Of a stretch of DNA of 18,605 bases, positions 1-8,184 are shown piece after piece. The position numbers were made by a program, and so were the translations under genes. The DNA comes from Acidobacteriota bacterium (lineage in GTDB: Bacteria > Acidobacteriota > Vicinamibacteria > Vicinamibacterales > 2-12-FULL-66-21), in the NCBI GenBank assembly GCA_020200195.1, contig JAIVJE010000119.1, positions 1 to 18,605 of the forward strand, read 5' to 3'. The notes below the pieces were generated by a model. That model worked only from the letters and a program-made list of their open reading frames with translations. It had not been told where the DNA came from and did no database searches. Numbering within the stretch: position 1 is the stretch's first letter; every line of letters starts with the position of its first letter.

Positions 1-1466
1 AACACCTCCCCGAGGAACGCAACGCGTTGCGCGTCGGTGCGGTACCTGGAGTCTGGCAGCGACAGAGACGCGGTCAGCACGTTCTCCGATCGGAATCCAG
101 GGTCGACATGTTCCAGGCGCTGCAGGCTCCGGATGAGCAAGGCCGCACCGATTAGAAGGACGCAGGCCAGCGCGATTTCGACCACGACGAATATGCTGCG
201 TATGGTGCCCCCGGACGACGCGGGTGTGCGTCCCCCAATCTTGAGCGCCTCGTTGAGAGACGAAAGGGTCGTCTGCCACGCAGGCGCCAGACCGAAAAGA
301 ACACCGGTGATCACCGACATCGCGAGCGCGAACGCGAACACGCTGGCGTCCATCCGGATCTCGGTCAGCCGTGGAAGGGTTCCCGCGCTCACCGTGGGCA
401 GCAGATCGACCGTCCACATCGCGAGCAGCACGCCGGCGGCTGAACCGGCGGCCGACAGTAGCAGGCTCTCGGTGAGTAGCTGGCGCAGCAGGCGCGCGCG
501 ACTGGCGCCGAGCGCGCCCCGCACGGCGATTTCACGCGCGCGTCCTGTTGCGCGGGCCAGCAGCAGGTTGGCCACGTTGGCGCAGGCGATGAGCAGTACG
601 AAACCGACGGCGCCCATGAGAACGAGCAACGCCGGCCTCACGTCTCCGACCAGCTGCTCGTGCAGCGGAACGATGTTCGTTCGCCATCCTGTATTGCTTT
701 CGGGATACTGCTGCTCGATCCTGCGCGCAATAGCGGCCATGTCATCGCGCGCCTGCGCCAGCGACACGTCACGTTTCAGCCGCCCGAGCACGCCCATGTA
801 ATGCATGCCGCGGTCGGCCTTGCGCGAATCGAGCGCGATCGGTACCCACAGCTCGACTCTGGAGCCGGTCATAGGTCCGGGGAAGTCGACACCAGGCGGC
901 ATGACGCCGATGACCGTGCGCGGTCTCCCGTTGAGTTCGACCATTTTGCCGACGATCCCGCGGTCGGCGCTGAAGCGCCGCTGCCACAGCGCATGTCCCA
1001 GGATGACCACGGGCGGCCCGCCGGGACGGTCTTCGTCCGCCGTGAACGCTCTGCCCACGACCGGGGTCAGTCCAAGCAGGTTGAACATGCTGGCGGAGAC
1101 GACGCCCGCCGGTATCTGCTCGGGCTCACCGCTGCCAGACAGCGTCAGGCTCGCGAAATCCAGTGCCGCGAGGTCATCGAATGATCTGTTCTGGCTCCTC
1201 CAGTCCAGGAAATCTGCCTCTGACGCGGGCGCGCGGTTGCCGCGATCCATGGCACCCCAGATGACGTACAGGCCTTCCGGCGCGGCAAACGGAAGAGGCC
1301 TGACGAGAACGGCGTGCACGATGCTGAAGATCGCGGTGTTCGCCCCGATCCCCAGCGCCAGCGTAGCCAGGGCCACGGTTGTAAACCCACGCTGCTTGAA
1401 CAGCACACGGGCCGCGTAGCGCAAGTCGTTCAACATGTAGGGAGCCACTAGCGAACCGGCTGCCAT
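1..1466 (-). CDS. ADOP-family (MacB/FtsX-like) ABC transporter permease, 3' end cut by window edge
   Basis: Reading the minus strand from 1466 to base 1 gives about 488 residues with no stop, so the gene continues outside the window. It starts MAAGSLVAPYMLNDLRYAAR. A transmembrane helix follows (about residues 28-50, with ALGIGANTAIFSIVHAVLVR), then a MacB-type periplasmic domain (about 60-260, with GVVSASMFNLLGLTPVVGRAF). An FtsX core comes next (VLLIACANVANLLLAR, then REIAVRGALGASRARLLRQL), then further membrane segments and the usual RSLQRLEHVDPGF at the mid-point of these duplicated permeases. The ATG at 1466 is preferred over the one at 1436 because GAGGAA (1473-1478) lies 6 bases upstream. 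ADOP permeases are abundant in Acidobacteriota and usually lack an adjacent ATPase; their substrates are mostly unknown. No internal gap is visible in this copy. Confidence 0.9.
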   Translation of the reverse strand, partial: MAAGSLVAPYMLNDLRYAARVLFKQRGFTTVALATLALGIGANTAIFSIVHAVLVRPLPFAAPEGLYVIWGAMDRGNRAPASEADFLDWRSQNRSFDDLAALDFASLTLSGSGEPEQIPAGVVSASMFNLLGLTPVVGRAFTADEDRPGGPPVVILGHALWQRRFSADRGIVGKMVELNGRPRTVIGVMPPGVDFPGPMTGSRVELWVPIALDSRKADRGMHYMGVLGRLKRDVSLAQARDDMAAIARRIEQQYPESNTGWRTNIVPLHEQLVGDVRPALLVLMGAVGFVLLIACANVANLLLARATGRAREIAVRGALGASRARLLRQLLTESLLLSAAGSAAGVLLAMWTVDLLPTVSAGTLPRLTEIRMDASVFAFALAMSVITGVLFGLAPAWQTTLSSLNEALKIGGRTPASSGGTIRSIFVVVEIALACVLLIGAALLIRSLQRLEHVDPGFRSENVLTASLSLPDSRYRTDAQRVAFLGEV

Positions 1467-1614
1467 CTGACGTTCCTCACCGCAATTGCTTACCCGGTAG
1501 CGAGTTATCAGAACAGTCGCGGTCGCCAAAGAGCCTTGCGAGTGTCCGGCGGTGGGATGGAACAGTCCCACGAGCGGTTCGCGGACGTGTGGACGCCCGG
1601 GCAACCGCCGTGCG

Positions 1615-1632
1615 GAACCATTCGTGCGATAC
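1615..1632 (+). promoter_or_regulatory. possible extended -10 promoter for the DUF1080 gene
   Basis: TGCGATACT (about 1625-1633) resembles an extended -10 element and lies about 26 bases before the ATG at 1659. No convincing -35 hexamer is seen. The 1467-1658 gap separates two divergent genes, so promoters must lie here, but this particular assignment is weak. Confidence 0.2.
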
Positions 1633-1658
1633 TGCTCCAACGACCTACGGAGCATCCG

Positions 1659-2428
1659 ATGCGCATCCCTTCCCTCTTTCCCGCCTTGCTGATGACCCTT
1701 GCGGCTATCCCACTTGTGGCGAATCAAGGCGGTGGGTCCAATGCCTTTCTCGGCCCGTGGAACCTGACGGGATCGGGCCCGGACGGTGAGCTGAATGTTT
1801 TCTGGCTCGAGATAAAAGACGAGAACGGCAAGCCCGCGGGGATGCTGCTGAATCGCGGCGGCAGCCCGGTGCCGCTTGGCGGGGTGACGATCGTCGGCGA
1901 TGAACTGGTCGTGCACTTACCCGCACGCGCGAACCGTCCCGCACTGGAGGCGCGGCTCAAACGCGCCGGGGAAACGCTGACGGGTACGGGAACGAAGCCG
2001 GCGCGAACAATCTCGTTTCAAAACAGAAGTTCCAGGACTTCCGCATCCAGGCGGAATACAAGCTGGCGGAGGAAAGTAACAGCGGCATTTACCTGCGCGG
2101 CCGGTACGAGCTGCAGGTACTCGATGACCATGGCAAGCCTCCCGGCAACCAGGGCCACATGGCGATCTATTCGCGAACGGCACCAGCGGTGAATGCGAGC
2201 AAGCCAGCCGGCGAGTGGCAGACGATGGAGGCGGTGATCGTGGGCAATCGCGTGACCGTCGTGCTGAACGGCCAGAAGGTGCACGACAACGCGGAGATCC
2301 CTGCAATCACGGGCGGCGCGCTCGATGCGAACGAACTGGAACCTGGCCCGATCCTGCTGCAGGGGGATCACGGAAAAGTCTGGTTCCGCAAAGTGGTCGT
2401 GACCCCCATCCGCAGGAGCGGCCGCTAG
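1659..2428 (+). pseudogene. DUF1080 / 3-keto-disaccharide hydrolase-like secreted protein, broken by internal deletion with frame change
   Basis: The start is ATG 1659, with GGAG 6 bases upstream. MRIPSLFPALLMTLAAIPLV is a signal peptide. The N-terminal part (NAFLGPWNLTGSGPDGELNV, then MLLNRGGSPVPLGGV) is typical of acidobacterial DUF1080 proteins. This frame runs to about 1985. The conserved C-terminal part then resumes in another frame from about 1991: NEAGANNLVSKQKFQDF, SNSGIYLRGRYELQVLDD, VNASKPAGEWQTMEAV, EIPAITGGALDANELEPG and GDHGKVWFRKVVVTP, ending at TAG 2428. Family members carry roughly 80-110 residues between these halves (estimated from memory), including the start of the concanavalin-like domain; no frame encodes them here. 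Characterised relatives hydrolyse 3-keto-glycosides. The VWFA gene starts 15 bases after the stop. The gene is either truly decayed or an assembly gap has been closed. Confidence 0.75.
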
Positions 2429-2443
2429 CCGCGGTCCGGAACC

Positions 2444-4291
2444 ATGAAGGCCTCGCGCGCCTTCCTCGTCGGTTTGGCCGTCGTGTTCTGTGCGGCGGGC
2501 GTTCGAACGTACCCACGAGCAGCGCAAAGCACGCAGCAGCCGGCGCCATCGCCGCCATCGCCGCAACAACCACCACCCCCACAACCATTCCGCACGGGCA
2601 CGAACCTCGTCCGCGTGGATGCGACCGTGATCGACCGGCACGGAGAGCCGGTGACCTCACTCACCGCAGACGACTTCGAGATCGACGAAGACGGAGTCCG
2701 GCAGGTGATCCAGTCTTTCAAACTGGTCCGCGCCAGCGGGCATCCGGCTCCTGACGATGACATATCGCTGACGATCCGGTCGCCCGCGCATGCCGCCGCT
2801 GAAGCTGCGCGCGACGACGTGCGGGTGTTCCTGGTGTTCTGGGACGAGTACCACATCGAGCCGTTCATCGCCGCGACCCGCGCCCGGAATGCTCTGACGA
2901 AGTTCATGCGGACCGCGTTCGGCCCGCAGGATCTCGTCGCGCTGATGGATCCGCTGCTCCCTGTCGACGCGATCCGCTTCAGTCGCGATCGGACCGCGCT
3001 CGCCGACGCGGTGCACAGGCTGCAAGGGCGCCTTGGCGTGTTCGTGCCCGTTCGCAGCGCCATCGAGGAGGCCCAACTGCAGCAGCGTGACGTGCGCCGC
3101 ATCCGCGCTCAGGTGACCGCCTCGGCGCTGAAGTCGGCGGCAGCGTATCTGGGGACGTTGCGCGAGGGTCGTAAGACGATTCTGTTCATCAGCCAGGGGC
3201 TGGGGGCCCTGGGCCGCGATGCCGCCATTGAGCTGCAGGACGTCGTGCGTGCGGCGAATGAAAGCAACACGGCGATCTACACCCTGGATCCGCGTGGTCT
3301 GATGATGCGGCGGCCGTCAGACACGCTCCACCAGCTCGCCGATAACACCGGGGGACAGGCGCTGCTGAACACCAACTCGTTCGACAGCGTGCTTGGCCAG
3401 GTGGTCAGGGAGGCCAGTGCGTTCTACCTGCTCGGATACGTGTCACCGAATACCGCTGTAGATGGCCGCTTTCACAAAATCAGGGTGCGTCTGAGGCGTG
3501 ACGGGCTCGAGGTCCGTGCGCGAAAAGGCTACTGGGCGCCAAGTCTCGCCGAGATGACCCGCTCCCGCGAAGCGGCAGCGAGGGCAGAGTCCCCGCCGGA
3601 TATCGCCATCGCGCTCGGCGCGCTCCCTCTGGCGAATGCACGAACGAACGTCGAGGTGTGGACCGGTTCGAGGCGGCGTCCGGACGGCGCGACGGACGTG
3701 ACGATCGCCTGGATGCCGCGCCCGATCACCGGCCCTGCGGCGTCGCTGAGCGTGATTGCTCAATCAGGAGGCGCGCGTGCGTTCGACGGGGTCGTCGAGA
3801 CCTCCGGTGTCTCCTTCCAGGCGCCGCCAGGACCACTCCGCCTGCAGATTGGTGTCCGTGATGGACGCGGAGAGATCATCGAGCGGATTACGCGAGACGT
3901 CACGGTGCCGGACCTGTCAGGCGCACCGCTGGCGATGAGCTCGCCGATCCTGCTGCGTGCCGCGAATGCGTTGCAGCTGCGCACGCTGCTCGCCGGCCCT
4001 GCGCCGGCCCCGTTTCCAGGTCGCGAATTCACCCACACCGATCGCGTGCTGATCCGGTTCGAGCTGTACGGAACGGCGGCCCGCGAGGCACGCGTGTCAG
4101 CCCGGCTTCGCAGTCGCACGGGCACCACGCTCGTGACCATGCCGGTAACCGCCCTCGACGCCGCCGGCGGTCTATATCAGATCGATGTGCCGCTGTCGTC
4201 GACCGCCCGCGGCGAGTTCGTGATCGCCATCGAGGCGTCGAACGGCACGCAGCGAGCGACGGCGCAGCTCGGGATACGAGTGGGGTCGTGA
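2444..4291 (+). CDS. secreted VWFA-related acidobacterial protein (TIGR03436 type)
   Basis: 615 residues from ATG 2444; the ribosome site is weak (CCGGA, 3 bases before ATG) and the gene follows the DUF1080 stop by 15 bases, suggesting cotranscription. Residues 1-28 form a signal peptide. A Pro/Gln-rich linker (about 30-49) follows, then a beta-rich segment with NLVRVDATVIDRHGEPV and LTADDFEIDEDG that is diagnostic of this family. A von Willebrand A-like domain spans about 126-330 (VRVFLVFWDEYHIEP, LREGRKTILFISQGL, NTAIYTLDPRGL). The usual DxSxS metal site is replaced by DEYH, as is common in this family. The segment FYLLGYVSPNTAVDGRFHKI and the C-terminal beta domain complete it. The family is greatly expanded in Acidobacteriota; its function is unknown, and adhesion or surface binding is only a guess. 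Confidence 0.9.
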   Translation: MKASRAFLVGLAVVFCAAGVRTYPRAAQSTQQPAPSPPSPQQPPPPQPFRTGTNLVRVDATVIDRHGEPVTSLTADDFEIDEDGVRQVIQSFKLVRASGHPAPDDDISLTIRSPAHAAAEAARDDVRVFLVFWDEYHIEPFIAATRARNALTKFMRTAFGPQDLVALMDPLLPVDAIRFSRDRTALADAVHRLQGRLGVFVPVRSAIEEAQLQQRDVRRIRAQVTASALKSAAAYLGTLREGRKTILFISQGLGALGRDAAIELQDVVRAANESNTAIYTLDPRGLMMRRPSDTLHQLADNTGGQALLNTNSFDSVLGQVVREASAFYLLGYVSPNTAVDGRFHKIRVRLRRDGLEVRARKGYWAPSLAEMTRSREAAARAESPPDIAIALGALPLANARTNVEVWTGSRRRPDGATDVTIAWMPRPITGPAASLSVIAQSGGARAFDGVVETSGVSFQAPPGPLRLQIGVRDGRGEIIERITRDVTVPDLSGAPLAMSSPILLRAANALQLRTLLAGPAPAPFPGREFTHTDRVLIRFELYGTAAREARVSARLRSRTGTTLVTMPVTALDAAGGLYQIDVPLSSTARGEFVIAIEASNGTQRATAQLGIRVGS

Positions 4292-4304
4292 GAAATCCAG
4301 AGTG

Positions 4305-4351
4305 GTGCACGTGCAGGATGCAGGATGCAGGGTGCGGTGCTGTGCACGTGC
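4305..4351 (+). repeat. left arm of heptad-type inverted repeat
   Basis: The arm is built from units of about 7 bases (GCAGGAT, GCAGGAT, GCAGGGT, GCGGTGC) and is bounded on both sides by GTGCACGTGC. Bases 4327-4351 are a perfect 25-base inverted match to 4777-4801. It begins 13 bases after the VWFA stop, between two convergent genes, so a transcription-termination role is possible. A smaller hairpin follows at 4351-4376 (CCCTCT pairing with AGAGGG), with no T tract after it. Confidence 0.85.
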
Positions 4352-4520
4352 CCTCTTGCTGCTAACCGGCAGAGGGATCCGCCGCAACCCACTAGACTAG
4401 TTTCCCGTAAGGACCTGCGCTTGCTGGAATCCACACGTCGTACCCGCCGGCGCCTTGGCTGCCCGCAGCCTGTCTATGGTAGAGAGGAGCGAGTGTCTGC
4501 TCGCGATTCTTGGAGCGACC

Positions 4521-4776
4521 GTGCCGAACATCACCTCGCAAGAAGTGATCCGCGCGTTCGAGCGTAGGCAGGCAGGCGAGCGAGTCGATTCCTGGCTGTT
4601 CCTCAATCCAAACCAGAAGACCGTGTCCGGAATACCGTCTCGATGTACAGCGATCGATGGGCGCGACATCCGATAGCGTAGCGGCGGTGAATCCGGCACG
4701 GCGTTCGGCACTCTGGACGTGCGCCCGGCGGGGCGTAGAGCTTCGCGAGGATGAGCTGATCGTCTTCCTAGTCTAG
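4521..4776 (+). pseudogene. degenerate HicA-like (YcfA-type) toxin remnant
   Basis: A GTG at 4521 with GGAG 5 bases upstream opens VPNITSQEVIRAFER, close to the usual HicA start (P-x-I-T-x-x-E-V-I-R-A-L). The same frame continues SWLFLNPNQKTVSG and AIDGRDIR, then meets TAG at 4674-4676. Another frame has GTL at 4707, and a third ends ELREDELIVFLV at TAG 4774-4776, which looks like a HicA C-terminus. The central glycine and histidine of the dsRBD-like fold (G-S-H) are missing. HicA proteins are about 60-80 residues and cleave mRNA, normally paired with HicB; no HicB is recognisable here. The remnant lies exactly between the two inverted arms. The match comes from remembered family consensus, so it is tentative; random similarity is possible. 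Confidence 0.35.
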
Positions 4777-4833
4777 GCACGTGCACAGCACCGCACCCTG
4801 CACCCCGCACCGCTGCACTTGTTGCACGTGCAC
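4777..4833 (-). repeat. right arm of heptad-type inverted repeat
   Basis: This is the reverse-complement partner of 4305-4351. Bases 4777-4801 match 4327-4351 perfectly (25 bases) on the opposite strand, and the outer end TGCACGTGCAC (4823-4833) matches the start of the left arm. It stops 4 bases short of the stop codon of the convergent Gfo/Idh gene (4838-4840). The arms are 425 bases apart. Confidence 0.85.
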
Positions 4834-4837
4834 CCTC

Positions 4838-6203
4838 TTACGTGAGCTTCCAACCTTCCCGGTATTCGCGTTTCAGGAACCTATTCGGGTCATCGCCATT
4901 CCCGGCGGCTGTGCTCAGGCGATTGGTGATCCGCATGTTCGCCGCGTCGTAGTGGATCTTCCCGCCGGCGCGCAACGCCGCAATCCCCAACAGCATGACT
5001 TCCGTCAGCTGCGACCCGAAGTCGAACGGCGAGGAGATCTCGGCCTGCCCTTTGATCGCCTCGACCCAGTTCATTTCGTGCTCCTCGTGCGCGACGCGCG
5101 GCAGCTTCGCCTTCGGTTCGGGGACCGGTTCCTGCCCCTTCGCGGTCAGAATCCGCGGATTCAGCCCGTACGTGTCCTGCAGCATCTTGCCCTTGCTGCC
5201 GATGTAGAGGATTCCCCCCTCGCCGTTCAGCTTTTCGTCGCCGATCTCCGCCGGCTTCGGTGGCGTGAGACCGCCGTCGTACCACGTCAGCTTGACCGCC
5301 GGCATGCTTCCACGCGCCGGGAACTCGTAGTACGTGGTGGTCGCGTGCGGATAGCACACCCCGTTGAACGGAGTCGACAGCGTCTCGATGACCGTCGGAT
5401 AGCCCAGCTTGAGCGACCAGAACGGATGATCGATGAGGTGCGCGCCCATGTCGCCGAGCGCACCCTGGCCCCAATCGACCCAGCCGCGCCAGTTGAACGG
5501 GTGGTAGATCGGGTGATACTCGACCTTCGGGGCTACGCCGAGAAACAGGTCCCAGTCGAGTCCCTCGGGAACAGGGTAATCACCTGCGAGCGCGGCTGCG
5601 AGCCGCGCATCGACCCCGCGACCATTCCAGCGCAGCGGCTGTTGCGGGTTCTCTGGCAGGGGCGCCGGGCGCGGAACTCCCTGCGGCCAGTACCCGAGCG
5701 GTCGATTGGTCCAGACGTGGACTTCACGAACATCGCCAATGGCGCCACTGGTGATGTACTCGTAGCCGGTCCGGGCTTCGTCGCGCGAGTGCCCCTGATT
5801 GCCCATCTGCGAGACGATCTTCTTGTCCTTTGCTTTTTCCGCCAGACGCCGTGCTTCCTCAACGGACCAACAGAGCGGCTTCTGCACGTATACGTGCTTG
5901 CCGAGATCCATCGCGGCCGTTGCGATGGCCGCGTGCATGTGATCCGGCGTCGCCACGATGATGCCATCGAGGTCTTTCTGCTTGTCGAGCATTTCGCGAT
6001 AGTCCTTGTATTGCTGCAACTTCGGGAGCTGCTGCTCGACAAAACGCTGCAGGTTCTCTGCGTCGATCTGCCTGGCACGGCGCTCGTTGGCGGCCAGCTG
6101 CGCTTTTGACGAGGGGCGGTCCAAGCACGTGTCGCGGCACGATGGTCAAGCCGACGCCGGCGATCGCCGCATCCTTCACGAATTTGCGTCTGGATACGCT
6201 CAT
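4838..6203 (-). pseudogene. Tat-exported Gfo/Idh/MocA oxidoreductase, Rossmann start lost with frame change
   Basis: ATG 6203 has AAGGA 8 bases upstream and encodes MSVSRRKFVKDAAIAGVG, a Tat signal (SRRKF) ending near PRHVLG. At about 6118-6122 the frame changes and the rest reads from about 6124 to TAA 4838: YREMLDKQKDLDGIIVATPD, GKHVYVQKPLCW (QKP in place of EKP, frequent in this subfamily), GNQGHSRDEA, IGDVREVHVWTNRPLGYWPQ, HPFNWRGWVDWGQGALGDMG with AHLIDH, and TWYDGGLTPPKP. The family's glycine-rich NAD(P) loop and the following strand (an estimated 50-60 residues) are absent from every frame. Without them the protein should not bind cofactor. Family members oxidise or reduce sugars and glycosides. 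The gene is divergent from the GMC operon. Confidence 0.8.
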
Positions 6204-6259
6204 GGACAGGGTCCTTTCCGTTCTGAGTCGGGCGTCATAATCGGTGTTGTTGGTCTAGG

Positions 6260-6367
6260 GTGATGATGAAGTTCTTAGTTTTCAGTGATGGTGAAGTTCT
6301 TGGGCCTTGGTCACTGGTTGTTCTTGTAAAGAACGATCGAAGGCCCAAGCACCAAGGACCAAGAACT
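6260..6367. repeat. heptad-type inverted repeat with 17-base direct repeat
   Basis: The right arm 6340-6367 divides into AAGGCCC, AAGCACC, AAGGACC, AAGAACT. The left arm (about 6293-6327) has the complementary units in reverse. AGTTCTTGGGCCTTGGT (6295-6311) matches the reverse complement of 6351-6367 at 16 of 17 bases, and GGGCCTT pairs with AAGGCCC nearer the loop, so several hairpins are possible. GTGATGATGAAGTTCTT (6260-6276) recurs at 6285-6301 with one mismatch. The 322-base divergent gap holds this repeat and the GMC promoter; no gene is seen. Confidence 0.8.
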
Positions 6368-6458
6368 TTACGATCGCTTCAGTATTCAACAGCCGCGCTC
6401 GCGAAGTCCAGCAGTTCAGCCGGTGCCCGTCGCCGATTTGACGCCTGGGAGATTCGGT

Positions 6459-6486
6459 TTGCGCTACACGATTCTCGCACTACAAT
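6459..6486 (+). promoter_or_regulatory. probable sigma-70-type promoter of the GMC operon
   Basis: TACAAT at 6481-6486 is one base from the -10 consensus. TTGCGC at 6459-6464 is a weak -35 with a 16-base spacer. Transcription would start near 6493, about 33 bases before the ATG at 6526. Confidence 0.45.
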
Positions 6487-6525
6487 CGACGAACCTTTTT
6501 GAACCTTTGAGCTCGAGGGTGGGCC

Positions 6526-8085
6526 ATGCAGGTTGTTCGTAATCGCAAAATCTACGATGTATGCATCGTCGGGTCCGGTGCCGGCGGAGGCATGGCCGCG
6601 AAGGTCCTCACCGAGGCTGGCGCGGACGTCGTCATGCTCGAAGCCGGACCGATGTGGGACACCGCAAAGGACGGGTTCATGTTCGCCTGGCCGTACGATA
6701 CGCCTCGGCGTGGCGCGGCGATTCCGACGCAGCAGTTCGGTGAGTTTGACGCCGCACTCGGCGGATGGACGCTGGAGGGGGAGCCGTATACCACAGGACC
6801 CGGCAGCAGCTTCGATTGGTTCCGATCGCGCATGCTCGGGGGACGGACCAACCACTGGGGACGGATCTCGCTGCGGTACGGGCCCGACGATTTTCGCCGC
6901 AAGAGCCTCGATGGCCTCGGCGATGACTGGCCCATCACCTACGACGATATGAAGCCCTACTACGATCGGGTTGACGAGCTTATCGGTATTTTTGGTTCGG
7001 CCGAGGGGCTCCCAAACGAGCCGGATGGGATCTTTCAGCCACCGCCACGGCCGCGTTGCTATGAGTTGCTGATCAAACAAGCGGCGGCTAAGCTGAAGAT
7101 CACGTGTATCCCGTCACGGTTGTCGATCATCACGAAGCCGCTGAACGGGCGCGCCGCCTGCCATTACTGTGGACAGTGCAATCGCGGATGCGCGACCCAC
7201 TCGAATTTCTCGTCACCATCGGTGTTGATCCCGCCGGCGCTCGCGACCAAGAAGCTCACGATTATCGCCAACGCGATGGCGCGCGAAGTCACGACCGACG
7301 AAACAGGACTGGCGACGGGCGTTTCGTACATCGACAAAAACACCACCCGCGAGAACCACGTGCGGGCGCGCATCGTCGTGCTCGCGGCCAGCGCGTGTGA
7401 GTCGGCGCGAATACTGCTCAATTCGAAGTCCTCGAAGTTCCCCGAAGGCATGGGAAACTCTGGCGGGTCGGTCGGCCGTTACCTGACGGACTCCACCGGC
7501 GTCAGCGTGCGCGGCCTCATTCCCAAAATGATGGAGATGCCTGCCCACAACGAAGACGGGGTCGGCGGGATGCACTTGTTCATGCCGTGGTGGGTGGACA
7601 ACAAAACGCTGGATTTCCCGCGCGGCTATCACGCCGGCCGCGGCGAAATGATCCCGAACAAGGACAGCTACTGCGAACTCGACCCGAGCGTCGTCGACAA
7701 GTGGGGGATTCCCGTGCTCCGGTTCCACTTCAAGTGGTCGGATCACGAAATCAATCAGGTCAAGCACATGCAGGAGACCTTCCGCGCGTTGATTACCGAG
7801 ATGGGGGGCACGACGACTTCTGCCATGCCCTCGAGGGAGCGCGGATACGGGATCGAGACCGGCGGACGGATCATCCACGAGGTCGGCGTCACGCGCATGG
7901 GCAACGACCCGGCTTCTTCCGTCGTAAACCGGAATTGCCAGGCGCACGACGTGAAGAACCTGTTCGTTGCCGACGGCGGACCGTTCGTGAGTAATCCGGA
8001 CAAGAATTGCACGTGGACGATCCTCGCGCTCGCGCTGCGGACGTCGGAGTACATCGCCGAGCAACGGAAGAGCGGCACGATTTAA
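6526..8085 (+). CDS. GMC-family FAD sugar dehydrogenase, catalytic subunit (in-frame internal deletion suspected)
   Basis: 519 residues from ATG 6526; GAGGG lies about 6 bases upstream. The FAD Rossmann motif is VCIVGSGAGGGMAAKVL (about 12-28), with VVMLEAG after it. A four-cysteine cluster (C212, C215, C218, C222 in ACHYCGQCNRGCATHS) could hold an Fe-S centre, as in bacterial FAD-glucose dehydrogenases. The C-terminal active-site region has IIHEVGVTRMG and FVADGGPFVSNPDKNCTWTI. The family oxidises sugar or polyol hydroxyls and passes electrons to a cytochrome; LacA of glucoside 3-dehydrogenase is a characterised relative. It has no signal peptide and would travel with the Tat-bearing subunit encoded 99 bases downstream. 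At residues 366-371 (RGYHAG) relatives have about 50-55 extra residues, so a block seems to be missing although the frame is kept. Confidence 0.88.
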   Translation: MQVVRNRKIYDVCIVGSGAGGGMAAKVLTEAGADVVMLEAGPMWDTAKDGFMFAWPYDTPRRGAAIPTQQFGEFDAALGGWTLEGEPYTTGPGSSFDWFRSRMLGGRTNHWGRISLRYGPDDFRRKSLDGLGDDWPITYDDMKPYYDRVDELIGIFGSAEGLPNEPDGIFQPPPRPRCYELLIKQAAAKLKITCIPSRLSIITKPLNGRAACHYCGQCNRGCATHSNFSSPSVLIPPALATKKLTIIANAMAREVTTDETGLATGVSYIDKNTTRENHVRARIVVLAASACESARILLNSKSSKFPEGMGNSGGSVGRYLTDSTGVSVRGLIPKMMEMPAHNEDGVGGMHLFMPWWVDNKTLDFPRGYHAGRGEMIPNKDSYCELDPSVVDKWGIPVLRFHFKWSDHEINQVKHMQETFRALITEMGGTTTSAMPSRERGYGIETGGRIIHEVGVTRMGNDPASSVVNRNCQAHDVKNLFVADGGPFVSNPDKNCTWTILALALRTSEYIAEQRKSGTI

Positions 8086-8101
8086 TCGCCTGACGTCAGG
8101 T

Positions 8102-8184
8102 AGCTGTCAGCTTTCAGCCGTCAGCTATTCATGCAGGATCAACCAGCTGAGGGCTGAGAGCTGAGAGCTGAGAGCTGAGAGCTT
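8102..8184. repeat. AGCTNNN heptad repeat, inverted arms, abutting the downstream start codon
   Basis: The left arm 8102-8126 reads AGCTGTC, AGCTTTC, AGCCGTC, AGCT. The right arm 8145-8184 reads AGCTGAG, GGCTGAG, then three exact AGCTGAG units and AGCTT, in opposite orientation to the left arm. The right arm runs straight into the ATG at 8185, so the whole leader just before the start codon is repeat. The left arm matches the reverse complement of 12254-12278 at 24 of 25 bases. Confidence 0.9.

Noticed and set aside
37..801. Plus-strand open frame of 254 residues at the left edge
   Set aside because: It is antisense to the permease, whose uninterrupted frame from 1466 to base 1 carries the family motifs.
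4351..4376. Rho-independent terminator after the VWFA gene
   Set aside because: A stem is present but no T tract follows; termination could still occur by another route, so no terminator is called.
4455..4676. Intact 73-residue small gene
   Set aside because: The first part before the GTG at 4521 has no ribosome site or family match, and the HicA-like similarity continues past the stop in other frames, so it reads as a remnant.
4305..4833. Insertion sequence or MITE
   Set aside because: The inverted arms fit loosely, but there is no transposase and no target-site duplication at the outer edges; kept as a repeat only.
4781..6109. Long plus-strand open frame of 442 residues opposite the Gfo/Idh gene
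   Set aside because: The minus-strand product has clear family motifs throughout; the plus-strand product is Arg/Val-rich with no motif and is a GC-rich shadow.
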